NCBI GenBank assembly: GCA_963969595.1
Contig: OZ018408.1
Location: 7,933,823-7,997,822, forward strand
Direction of reading: 5' to 3'
DNA: 64,000 nt
Origin: Neckera pumila
Taxonomy: Eukaryota > Streptophyta > Bryopsida > Hypnales > Neckeraceae
Numbering within the stretch: position 1 is the stretch's first letter; each line of letters opens with the position of its first letter. Of this stretch, positions 34,600-45,122 are shown piece by piece. The notes below the pieces were generated by a model, which was not told the origin of the DNA, did not search any database, and saw only the letters and a list, made by a program, of their open reading frames with translations. The position numbers and the translations under genes were made by a program.

Positions 34600-36890
34600 T
34601 CCATATGTGATCTAGATTTTGCCATCTCACAAAACCCAGGGAAATAGTATTGAGGTTCTATAATATTGGGAATGATCAAATAGTCTAACGTATTAGTAGC
34701 TAAAGTCACTTGTTTTCTAGAATGAAAAGGAATTCAATATAAATTATCATACAATTTCTCCATAAACAATTTATTTTATACACTCTTATACCCAAGGGAA
34801 TAATTTGTTGGCCAGTCCGTTAAATAATGCTATAGGACGCATGATTGCTGTCTCGGTCCTACCTAGTATTCTAGGGGTATTTCAAAGACGATTTGTCAGG
34901 TTGTTCAACAATTTGTCATGCATGATCTAGACCCTTAAATGCAACATTCACACAAATATATATATATAATATAGATTCCTTAATTACCATAAAGCTTTTT
35001 TTACCATAACAATTTGTCCAGGCACTACTTAGCTAGCCAAATTACTAATTTAAATGAATATCAAACAGTCCCAGTCCTCTACAACAAATTGTCTCTATCC
35101 TAATGCAGGGGGAATGAGTGTGTAATGCAATTTCAGCTTCCAGCTTCTCTTTACATTACCACAATTTGTTAAAATCAAACAATTTTATCTCTAACTAATC
35201 TCCATGAAGTACTGGTCCATAGTTATCTTTCGTTCCACAATCAAGGCAAATTGTCTTTACAATCAGCTTCAGGTCAAACAAATTGTCACTACACTACTCA
35301 GCATTCTTACAGCCTTTGGAAATTAGTCTATCACAAGTTACAAAGGTCAATTTTTATTAATTCATTATTTCACAATATCAACATACACTAGTGAACAAAT
35401 TGACTTATCATAACACAACAAAGTTCTTTCATGTCAATTTGTTTAATCCCTTACATACATCAAAAAGACTATTCATACTCACTTTAATATTTCTTTTATA
35501 TATAATAATGTTAATTTCCATTCATATCCTGATAACAATTTAATTTCTATTGACAACTTGTCAAAGATAAAATTAATTCGTATCAAAACAAGAATTTAAC
35601 ATTCAACAATTTGCTCCAAAATTGTATATTATAATATCGGCAACAGTTTTAAATAAATTTCACAATTACAACGCATCATACAAATTGTCGTTTTGGAATT
35701 TTTAAATTAATAATTTAGAATCAAAAATCTGACAATTATTAATTTAAACATTTCACAATTTCCCCATTTCATCAATTATAACAAATTACAACCAGTCTGT
35801 AAATCTTAATTATCAAACAAATCGATCATTGCATTTGCCCATACACAATAATTATGTCATTAAATCTTAATCGAGTTACAGACAAATTGTCAGAATTTAC
35901 ATTACCAATTAGGTGTTCTGATGAACAAGTTGTCTCGCACCCGAACTGGTCTGCTACGCCAGTCACTTGCCAACGCTGCTGTATCCAAACAAATTTTCTT
36001 TCGATTCGTTCTCCATCCGCATCACTCTAACTCTACTCACATATTCACTCAGACAAATTGTTCTCTCAACTCTCACTGTAACATCCTCATAAAAACTGAG
36101 ACCGCTCAAGAGAAATTCATTCAACAACTTGACAAATTGTTTCAATTTGACGCATTCAATGAACACCGTCTACAATTGCACAATATCCAGCAAAATTCAG
36201 ACAAATGGTTTAGACAACTAGTTCAAGTATTCCAATCACTGGATTCAAATTAATTCACAAACACACATATAATTCATCAACACAATCACACAACAATAAA
36301 TCCAATCACTGGATATCAATTCATAAAATAATGCAATGCCCAATTAAACTTTCACAAAGTAGTCCACCTGGACTTTCCTTCAACCAACAAATTGTCTAAC
36401 TTAAAAATCACAATCTCCACAACAGTAAATCCAATCACTGGAAATACAAGAGACTCAAGTGAAATGAGCACAAAGACGAATTGTTTACAAAATTGCATTA
36501 ACAAAGCACATCCTGTGCAAAAACAAACAAATTGTCTACAAAAGAACGCTACTGAAGACCGAGAGAGTGGGGGGAAAGAAAGACAAATTGTTCAAAGCTA
36601 TACTGCCTCAAGCGGCACCAAGACACAAGTTGAAAAAAACGTTACAAGGACAATTCGTCTTACTTCATATCCTGCCTATTTACAACTTTCAAAATCTGAA
36701 GTCAATTTGTCTATCTTTTCTACATAATGTGAAACTGTACTTACGAATTGTCTTTGTTTACACTATAAAAGGCAAATTGACTGAAAACGAAAAATTTGCA
36801 AGACTACACTATACATACTCAAATGTGTACCCAACATTATTTTTTCATAATCTTGTCCATTGTTCAATCTTTGCTAGCAATTGACAAAAC
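34600..36890. mobile_element. Motif-packed non-coding element, copy 1
   Basis: The left edge (TGATCTAGATTTTGCCATCT, then CACAAAACCC) matches the edge of the 51330-53560 block, including the later phrase AGTCTAAyGTwTTrGTrrCTAAA. Inside, ACAAATTGTC or its complement GACAATTTGT, allowing one or two changes, occurs about 29 times, roughly every 70 bases and in both orientations. CCAATCACTGGA occurs three times (36231-36441). The frames at 35921-36253 and 36392-36884 are repeat-derived. Dense short words in both orientations recall the transposase-binding subterminal repeats of CACTA or Mutator-type elements. Termini and target duplication are not established. Confidence 0.5.
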
Positions 36891-36907
36891 ATTAAATGGT
36901 AGAAGAT

Positions 36908-37188
36908 TGCAGGGCGATTGCAAGAAATACTTGCTGATTTTGTTATGTTTTCACAATACTCATGCTTAAGTTTTTGGAGTATTGTAAAATTCGATTTTTT
37001 TAAATAAAAAAAATAAAAAATACATGGCCATTGTAGACCTTTAAGATGAAGGTAATTATAAAAGGAAAAGCATATAAAAGTTCTCTAAATAGGAGAACTA
37101 AAAAATGCCAAATCTCAAGAAAATAGATACTTTGATGTTTTCATTAGTAAAAATCAAGGAAAAAATTAAAAATATCAAATTTTTATAA

Positions 37189-37190
<2 letters not shown>
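36908..37190. repeat. Dispersed repeat, copy 1 (partner at 56105-56350)
   Basis: Shares AAyACTTGCTrATTTT, CACArTACTCAwGCTT and CCTTTAAGATGAAGGTAATT with the later copy. Confidence 0.6.
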
Positions 37191-37220
<30 letters not shown>

Positions 37221-37221
37221 G
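37191..37221. repeat. (TA)n microsatellite
   Basis: About 15 uninterrupted TA units. Confidence 0.85.
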
Positions 37222-37319
37222 ATGGTAGGAGAATGCTGTCACGTGAGTGTGTAGCGGCGAGCAGGGAGTGAGGAATTGCGAGCGGGGAGCAACTTTTTCC
37301 AACAAAAAAATAAAAAAAT

Positions 37320-37720
37320 AGATCAAGTAGGATGAAAATTATAATGAAAGTATTTTTAAAAGGGGAATAATTTGGATGAAAAAATGGATTAATTTGGATG
37401 GAAAAAATAGATGAACATGGATGAAAAGGGTGGATGAAAAGGATGAAAAAAGTGGATGGAAAATGGATGAAAAAAGTGGATGAGTTTGGATTAGGGTGGA
37501 TGAAATTGGATGGAAAAATTGGATGAATTGGAATGAAAAATTGGATGAATCTGTACCAAAAAAAGGATAGAATTAGATTAAAAAATGAAAAGAAATGGAT
37601 GAAAAAGTTGGATTAGAAATGCATTAAAAAATTCGATAAAACATGTGTGAATACAAAAATTAAGTAATTGGATGGAATGAAGGAAAATTTGAGGGCTACT
37701 ATAGATGAAGAAACAAATGT
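37320..37720. repeat. GGATGAAAA-type degenerate minisatellite
   Basis: GGATGAAA/GGATGGAAAA units recur about 25 times with variable spacers; related to 6300-6460. Confidence 0.65.
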
Positions 37721-39870
37721 TGAAATTGGATGAAAACAGGATAAATATATTATGTGCAATAAAAAGTTGCTACGGGGCAAATAGGGTCCACTCTTGATGG
37801 AGGACAACTACAACTAGCTAGAAGAGTTGTTAGATAGCAGCCTTGCCAATGCATGCATAAATTTGAGTAATATGGGGAAGGATTTTGAAGACCGTAGGGA
37901 AAGGAACTCATGCTTACATTGCTAGCATAGCCCAAATCTAATGGCGTTGCTCTCCAAGTTTGAGAACAGCTGTGCGCCTAGAACGCAGGGAGTCTATAGT
38001 GCATTTCTTCTTGAGAGTCAGTCAAAGAGCACCGTTGACCGTGACAGGAAATGTACCTATCCTTGATTTGGCATCCATGCAGTTCCTTTCTGAGCATTGT
38101 CCAAGCTCCCGCACTAACCAACATCACAAAAAACATTTTTGGGAAAGATAGAGGAAGATGTCGCACTCATTAAAAGACCTATCATATATTCCCACAAGTT
38201 CACCATCTCTGTGACATCCATCGTGCATTTCTTGAGCCCAATGCCGCATTCATCCCTTAACATGTTGAGTTAATGAACTGTCCATCCCATCAATCACAAC
38301 CTTGCGAGGGCATTCTCTTTGGATTCCTGCGGTGTCACTATTGTGACAACCTCTTGCTTTGGTTATGTTGCAATCGTACAGGGATGCAGCTAATGGACTC
38401 GAGACGGTTAATCAAGGAGTACATCATTTGGCTGAAGAAAATGCACAATGAATGTCACAATGATGGTGTTCTTGTGGGATAATGATATCAATTGAACTTC
38501 CATTTTGGAGATTGCTAACTGCACTACACCAAATTGAAGCCCTAACAGGAATGAAAACCAAAATAGGGGAAATGGTAGCTAGCTACATACATTGAAAACG
38601 CCCTACAAAGTTACAGCAGTTTGCCCGGCATAGTAGACTGAGTTGGAGCTCTCTTCATAGAGAGATGGAACAAGGCGGAAGAGACTAATGGTGCAAACAT
38701 AATCAAAGTTGCACGCCTGCATGACCAGGGATTTTGAGGACCACAAAAATTGGATTTTTGGACCAACGGCATTTCCAATGACGACACGTGGCACGGTATT
38801 AGGGGTGACTGAGATTGCCTAATCTTCCTTAAATGCCATCATTGGGCGTCACATGGCTTGGAGCAATAGGGGCTTCTACTTCAGCAGTTTTAGAGGGAGG
38901 ACAACTAGTGGATCATGATATTATTGTGGCCTAAGGGTACGGGTCTCCACAATTCGTTCGGGGACTCTATGAACTTGACATTGTCACATATATTCACGAC
39001 TTAATTTTGAAAAGAGCTTTAAGGTGAAGCTTCTAAAAAACATTCATCGCTTAAACATGCAGTCTAAATTACTAATTACATATTACAAAAAGTATCTAAA
39101 TTCGTCAAGGCATAAAAAAATGCGAATTACATATATATGTAATGGAGGATTTAAAAAATCAAAATGGATGAAAGAAATGTATGAGGAAAAGGTAATGAAG
39201 TCATTGTCAATGTCCAATATATGCGTTTCAATTCTCTTCCACTTGCCAACTGGCATCCTTACATTCTCTATGTAGAAGAAGGAAGTATCCGGTTTGGCGG
39301 TTCTATCAACAAGCCCGAGCCGCATTGGTAAAGACTCGAAAGCTCTCATTGTCATCAGAGGTCCTTTAATACACTTTTTTTTTTCCTTCTATAAAGAAGT
39401 TGTGGATGTATCACCTCGCTTGTCGGCATGCTGAGATGTGTATGGGATCTACAAACTTGGCCTCAATGTCAAACAAATGTGTTTAGATTTTCATCCACTC
39501 GCCCACTAGCATCCCTACTACATGCTTGAAATAGAAAAATGGATTGATAGCCTCCCAATTAACTTAGTCCTAGTAAATTGGACTCATATTACAATTATGG
39601 TAGGTTCTTAATGACTCCATGTGAATGCATTGGCAATAACAACGTCCAAACAATGAAATGTAGAAGTTCGGTCAAATTAATGAAGACATCGCATAATAAA
39701 GGAAATGAGAGAATAACTTGCTTGTAGTAAGTACTATGCAATATAGAAGGTCCATAGTTCTGTTTGGCAATACAATTACTAGAAAACTATATGGCAATTT
39801 AGATTTAGAGCCGCAATAGTCAAAGACACTCAAAAATAAAAACCACTCAAGAATTGTCGCTAGAGTTGCA
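37721..39870 (-). pseudogene. Decayed coding-like region, mobile-element derived
   Basis: Short - strand runs look protein-like but are broken by stops. At 39083-39355 there is TAKPDTSFFYIENVRMPVGK. A related phrase, FFYFKHVVGMLVGEW, is found around 39440-39540, so the two may be remnants of a repeated domain. A + strand run near 38370-38450 (YRDAANGLETVNQGVHHLAE) is similar in style. No family recognised. The region lies downstream of the methyltransferase-like pseudogene in its direction of reading. Confidence 0.3.
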
Positions 39871-40100
39871 ATCACTAGAGGCTTCAGCTTCAACCTCAAA
39901 TTCTTCTCCTTGATCTGCCTCTATATCCAAGAACTTCTTGACCTTTGGATTATATCAAAGTTTTTGTCGCTTCACTATTGAAGAGCATGCTTCAACATAT
40001 AATTGAGCAATCTTTTTTGCATAAATGGAAAGGTGGACTCTGTTGAATTGCATCTTGCACCCAACCTACCACAGTGCTTCTACAAGCCAAAAAATAAAGG
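39870..40100 (-). pseudogene. Acidic C-terminal remnant
   Basis: A - strand frame reads KVKKFLDIEADQGEEFEVEA, followed by a serine/acidic end with a stop near 39870. A cysteine/histidine-containing stretch lies just upstream. It lies directly after the methyltransferase-like remnant and may be part of the same ancestral protein or of a second gene of the element. Confidence 0.35.
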
Positions 40101-40210
40101 TTGGAATGAATAAGATACAATACAAGAACCATTAAGTATAATGAAATATACTCATAAAATCAAAACTTGAGACAAAACAAATGAATCACAAATTATGTAC
40201 AAGAGATGAA

Positions 40211-40775
40211 TCAATTTATCTTTGGCTTCTTTGTAGGTGGCTGAGCAGGTGGTGGAGTGGTGACCTTCTCTTTGGATGAAGGAGTAGAGACTATAATAGA
40301 GGCAAATGGAGCAATTATGGCCTTAAAGATGAGAGATCATCTTCTAAAGCCAAGATGTGTCGCCCAGTCTCCAAACAAGCCTTGATGGACGACCCTAATA
40401 GAAAACAAAAGAAATATGAATACATCTTTATGGAGATTGGATTCTTTGCAATTATGAATAGAACTTGATACTGTAGAAAATGAAAAGGTACCTGTTGCAG
40501 CTTTGCAATCAAGGACAATATCTCCAAGCTTGCAAAATTGTAGGATGAAATCTTGTATGAAGGATAAGTTCTTCTCGCACGGACCTCTCTATGGAACTTG
40601 CTCGTTCATGGTAAGATATTTGGTATCCGCAAGATTGAAGATAGCATCATTTTTCTCTATTAGTTCGCCATCATAAGAAGAGTCGCAGTTCTTTTGGAAT
40701 GAAAATCCTGAAGGAATCTCCCGTCGAATGAACAGTTGAATCCAAAGCGAACAAATTGCAACAATTCAATAGTTT
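40211..40775 (-). pseudogene. DNA N4/N6-methyltransferase-like pseudogene
   Basis: Two exons on -: about 40775-40492 and 40394-40211, with a 97-base GT-AG intron that keeps phase. The first contains EKNLSFIQDFILQFC followed by GDIVLDCKAATG; the second starts GSSIKACLETGRHILALEDD. This is the order seen around motif I of the N6_N4_Mtase family (pGDxVLDPFxGxG...Ac..gRx..giExD), in which S-adenosylmethionine binds. The key aspartate-proline-phenylalanine is replaced by DCK. An in-frame TAG precedes EKNLSF, and a one-base shift near 40336 is needed to reach the proline/lysine-rich tail (TTPPPAQPPTKKPKIN, stop 40211). It is therefore not functional as read. It diverges from the + strand transposase-like pseudogene about 0.9 kb away. 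Confidence 0.6.
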
Positions 40776-41664
40776 AATATTAGAAGAGAAAATTGAATTC
40801 ACTATACCCATCTCTACAATTGAAGCATATAAACTCCAATTCAACCATCCTCCCTAATTCTCACAAGTGATTAAGATGTACACTTGGAGCCGGCACTAGC
40901 AATTATTTAGAAATGACGTGCAATAAAAAATAGGGTATGGTTTATTAGTTGGAGTAAATTTTTTGAGGAAATTTAGAAATAAATTAGGGGTAATGAAAAT
41001 ATAAGAAGGCGTTTAAATAAAAATAGGGGTCACTATAAAGGTAGTTTTTTAATTTTTTCTAGATTTAAATATAGGGTTCAGGTTGGAGTTAGGGTAGGTT
41101 TGTAGGGTTGGATGTGGATGAAATTTGTGGACTTTAATGGATTATAGTTGGATGGCCTGATGAAATTCGATTCAGTAATGGCTTCCTGCTGAAGTTGGTG
41201 GATTCTGGCCTTGGATGCGCTACCGGCCTATATTCAGTATGTTGACTTAAGGAAGGTTAATTTCTATTGCGTTTAAAGGTTCCTTAGCTGTTTTGTTAGA
41301 TACCCGTTGGCTTTTTTAAGCCTTCTAATTTTAATCAATTTTTGTACTGTAGAGACTGTGTATGGCCGTTGCCGCGCCATTGGCAATCTTGATTCATCGT
41401 TCAGGTGTCTTAGGGTTGTGCGGAGGAAGAAATGCGCGGTTTTGTTGCAAATCGATTTTTGCTTGAAACTGTTTGGTTGCGGTTTAGGATTACTATAGTA
41501 GCTGTTACATTGGCAGTTTTAGGCTGCGCATGGAAACGACATTGTTCGGGGGGCTGTTTTCCTAAAATTCTAGGGTTTTGTACTTTAATAAGGTGGTCAC
41601 TGCTACTCGACCGATTTGTATTTTTGCGGTTGTGATTGTTGTTTGTATTGCTTAGGATTCAGAT
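40776..41664. other. Intergenic region between two divergent pseudogenes
   Basis: AT-rich at 40800-41100. 41180-41640 is GC-richer with open + frames up to 67 codons but no motif; it may contain leader or first exons of the + strand pseudogene. Confidence 0.3.
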
Positions 41665-42750
41665 TTGCCTTCATGGATTCCTTCAGATTCGGTCTCATGC
41701 ATTCTAGATTGTGTTTTTGGCATCTTCATTTTAGAGTTCTCCACAGCGTCCAAAGTAAAGTTATTTAGGTTAGACCAGGACGGCGACGAGCCGCGGAGCA
41801 TGGGAAAGATCAATTCAAAGGAAGATGAGTCATATGCCGACCTCTGGGAGCGTTTGGAGAAATCCGGTGCCATCCCTTGGCCTTTTGTCTTCTAGGATGT
41901 TGAGGAAGAAGAGCAGATTGCTGTGCCGTTGAAGGGCCTCAATACTAACGGGGAACATGTGTACATCGTGAAGAAAGACTGTAGAGATTCGGCAGGTTGT
42001 AAAAGATTTTGTCCGAGCGATGAAGGTTGTGGGTTGGACTCCACACCTGATGTTCTTGATAAGGATGTCGCAGCACAGGGCAAGCAAATTCCCAGTTATA
42101 CTACCAAAAACCACTTTAAAGTATAACAAAGTGACTCTAAAGATCGAATCCGCGAGATTCTATGAAGTATCTAGTCTTATTTGGTCTCTAAGCTAAGTCA
42201 GTTCCTATATTTCCTCTTCCGGTCCTAACACCACAAACGGAAATACAACAACACCGAAAACTACAATCAGACCCTCTTCTCCTTCTCCGATCCGGTCAAC
42301 GTTCTGATCCAGTCTGATCAACTCACATCCGCTCTTACTCCCATCCGGTTTAGTTTTACCTCTGTTTCACCATCAGAGAGTTTGCCCCTTGATTTTGAGA
42401 GTGGCAGGCCTGCCGCTCCTTCCGTGACTTGTAGTGGCTGAAGACCCACTTCTCTATTCTCCCATTTCCTACACTAATCCGGATCTAGTTTGATCCTTCA
42501 CAGCAATCCAAAGAACTCTCCGGATCACAGGTCACACAAAAACCCCTCGTATGATCCTCTCATACTACAACGACCTTAGCGCCACTTTCCGTCTGTACGA
42601 AGCCAGGCGGTTGCAAGTGAATCCGTCCGTTCCAACATCAACTAAAGTCCATCCGTTTGCCCACTAAGGCAGCGAGATCTCTCAAGAGATCAGACACTCA
42701 ATTGGATTTCTACCCAGGAGTTCTAGCACGACTAAGGAATTCCTCCCTAT

Positions 42751-43200
42751 TTGCCTAGCCTAACAACGGCTGTCTTGCCCGGAATCCTAAACCTTAGAGA
42801 TGTTGAGGAACTGAAATTCACTCCTAGCGCTTTCATAACCCGCTCACTTGCACATAAGACCAAAACTAGAACACCAAAGGGAGAAATCACACCCGCACAA
42901 GCATGCGCCTTCCTAACTCCTCAGCACACAACCCTGCCACACACGGGAGAGACACGCAACAAGAGGCCAAGAGAAGATGTATACAAACTTTGGGCAAAAA
43001 GACTCGTAGCATCCAAGCAGAGGCTGACTTATATACAACTTGATTACAAAGCAAAAAGGCCCCCTGGAAATCCGCATTGGACATCCGGGTCTGATCCTAA
43101 CCGGCCAGACTGGGTCAACATCCAATCCGGTCTTAACTATCTTACAAAAATTAAAAAACCTAACTACCTACCTACTCTCCAACTCCCCCACCCAGAGTAG
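42751..43200. other. Open frame inside the 3.27 kb element, probably not coding
   Basis: A 149-codon + frame is open here, lacking recognisable motifs; it overlaps the end of the - strand coding frame and may be chance in GC-richer DNA. Confidence 0.3.
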
Positions 43201-43996
43201 GACTCTTGGGTTCCACGGGTAGTTGGTTGAAGACATCAACCAGATTCCTGCTCCGCTCCCCAGCAGCAGGATCCGGAAGATCTGACCCTGGTGATGAATC
43301 TAGATGAATGGGTTGTCCAGGCCCAGGTCTCCGGTTACTCTTTCTTGACTTGGGTGTCTGATCCTTGGGCTCCCTCGGATTCGATCCTCCAGCTGCGAAC
43401 GAATCTGATAGCAATATGTCCGAGAGGTGGATCTCTCGGAAGTACATGGACCCATTCAGCTTCCGACTGTTGATATCCATCCGGTTGGCCGCCTCTTTCG
43501 CTGCCACCAATGATGCTTCCACCTGATCGGTGAAGTCAGTCAGGTGCCAAACTATCCGGGAACCGGATACCTTCTTCTCCTCGTGTACCTCTTTGTCAAA
43601 CGATTCCGTTTTGATCGCAATGGATCCGGACTCTCTGAGAGTGTCCTTTACAGACTCGGACACCTTCCGGGTTGCTTCCGCCATCTCCTAGACTGCAGCT
43701 TTGTCTTCTCTGAAGGCGACCATGTCAGCCTTCAGAGTGTCGACTTCCTCCTGAAGTCGACAAATCTCTACCTCCTGCCTCCAGTGCTCATCCGGATTCG
43801 ACAGATACTGGGCCACCTTACCCGGTAAATGACTATCCATCGGTGCACCCACCAGCTCTCCGACACTGGCGAGGGTCTTCCTCTTGACCTCCCAGTCCGC
43901 TTGTATCCCGCACAAAATTACCGTCAACTGGTTGAACGGGTCGGTCGGGTCTTTGGGATCCGGCATCTCCACATCCGGTCCCTGGTCTGGAGTCAA
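43172..43996 (-). pseudogene. Second frame of the 3.27 kb element, one in-frame stop
   Basis: Two frames in the same register are separated by a single TAG (43688-43690): first a 102-codon part containing ICRLQEEVDTLKADMVAFRE, then a 170-codon part starting MAEATRKVSESVKDT. Heptad-like spacing across the stop suggests one coiled-coil protein broken by the TAG. The end is proline/glycine-rich with a TAG at 43172. It is shifted one register from the frame above it (44840-44052), so a frameshift or small intron separates them. Confidence 0.45.
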
Positions 43997-44051
43997 CCCT
44001 CAGTCAACCGGTTGGTAGGAGGGGTTCCTCTCTAGCGAGGAGGCGTAGTCT

Positions 44052-44840
44052 TCATCTGCTTCCTCGGTTGGAAGGGCTCCTCCCTTCTTCTTCTTCTGTC
44101 TCGGATTCGGACCCGGTTTGCTCTTTCTGTTCGTCATCCAAACCCGACTCCCCGTACTTCAGGATAGACTCTTGAAGGCTCCACGTCCTCTCCTCCATCT
44201 CTGTGAGGAGTTGGTTGCAGTGGTAGAGGTGGAAAAGATAGGGACTCAAAGGAGTGGCCCTACTCTTTCCGACCCTTGTCACCAGCTGGGACACCAAATC
44301 GGAAAAGATCCGGGCCCAATACACTTTCCGTTCCCCGCTCAGGGAACCGAAAATTGTGTTGCCGATGGTCATCGTCACCCTCGTCGACTTCTTCGGGTGG
44401 GCGATCGGAACTAGGAACTGGAGGAGATTACGGTGCTGGCCACTCTTACAATCCACGACCGCGTATCCGTCCTTATTGCTTGGCTCTCCAAGAAACTTGT
44501 CATGGATGAACTCGTCTTTCCGTCCAGCCATGCCGGAACCTCCCATCCGGAAGTTGTAAACTTCCCTCCACCTCTCTTCTTTCCAGTCTGGCGGGCGGCC
44601 CCGGAGAGTGTTGTTGAACTCGTTCGACACCTTATACTTCAGCTCTCTCACCATCCGCTCCTCCCTAAACCCCCACGGTTTATCCATCAACACGAGACAC
44701 CCCATCGCGTTGAGATCCTCCATGAGCTCAGACCTAGCCGGTTCCTTGGAAGGGATGACCAGAACTACCTTCCGGAGCTTGACGTCGGAGGAGGAACTGG
44801 GCGTGCCCGGTCTGTTCTTACGCAGCTGAGGCATGGACAC
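44052..44840 (-). CDS. Unclassified plant mobile-element protein, 262 residues
   Basis: An intact frame from ATG (44840) to a stop at 44052, the longest open frame in the window. It has a basic serine-rich start, a central segment (KPWGFREERMVRELKYKV; GRPPDWKEERWREVYNF), a conserved-looking stretch (LVPIAHPKKSTRVTMTIGN then GERKVYWARIFSDLV), SPYLFHLYHCNQLL, and an acidic tail (SESETEEEEGR). The order (hP...vT..igNtifgslsGerkvyWarifs.lv...spyL.hlY) recalls putative plant transposon proteins found next to retroelements. I could not assign it firmly. There is no protease, reverse-transcriptase or integrase sequence here. A TATA-like box on the same strand lies about 270 bases upstream. Confidence 0.5.
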   Translation of the reverse strand: MSMPQLRKNRPGTPSSSSDVKLRKVVLVIPSKEPARSELMEDLNAMGCLVLMDKPWGFREERMVRELKYKVSNEFNNTLRGRPPDWKEERWREVYNFRMGGSGMAGRKDEFIHDKFLGEPSNKDGYAVVDCKSGQHRNLLQFLVPIAHPKKSTRVTMTIGNTIFGSLSGERKVYWARIFSDLVSQLVTRVGKSRATPLSPYLFHLYHCNQLLTEMEERTWSLQESILKYGESGLDDEQKEQTGSESETEEEEGRSPSNRGSR

Positions 44841-45104
44841 AAATGGCCACCGGACCCTTACCGATCGCTACCTCACTCTCTCCTAGCCGCACGTCCCGTT
44901 CCTCACTTCCTCTCGTCCAATCTCAATTGAAAAACAATATAAAACCTGCAACCCACACAATTTCTACTTTTCCTACATGCTCTGACATGCCCGGCCGAAA
45001 GCACACATACATACAACGGCTCTGGCACAGACGGAGGCGTAAAAGCGCTCAAGGTCAGCTCCAGAAGTCGAGGGAAGTAAAGGAGTGAAAATGAGGACGA
45101 CCAA

Positions 45105-45122
45105 CCTTTATATAGTCCCAAA
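45105..45122 (-). promoter_or_regulatory. TATA-like box of the 3.27 kb element
   Basis: On the - strand the sequence reads GGGACTATATAAAGGTTGG, a strong TATA-type core, upstream of the ATG at 44840 in the same direction. Confidence 0.5.

Noticed and set aside
35921..36884. Three + strand frames of 105-111 codons
   Set aside because: They consist largely of repeated ACAAATTGTC-type words and lack protein-like motifs, so they are probably repeat-derived.
44118..44930. + strand frames of up to 165 codons
   Set aside because: They mirror the intact 262-codon - strand frame and have no motif or promoter.
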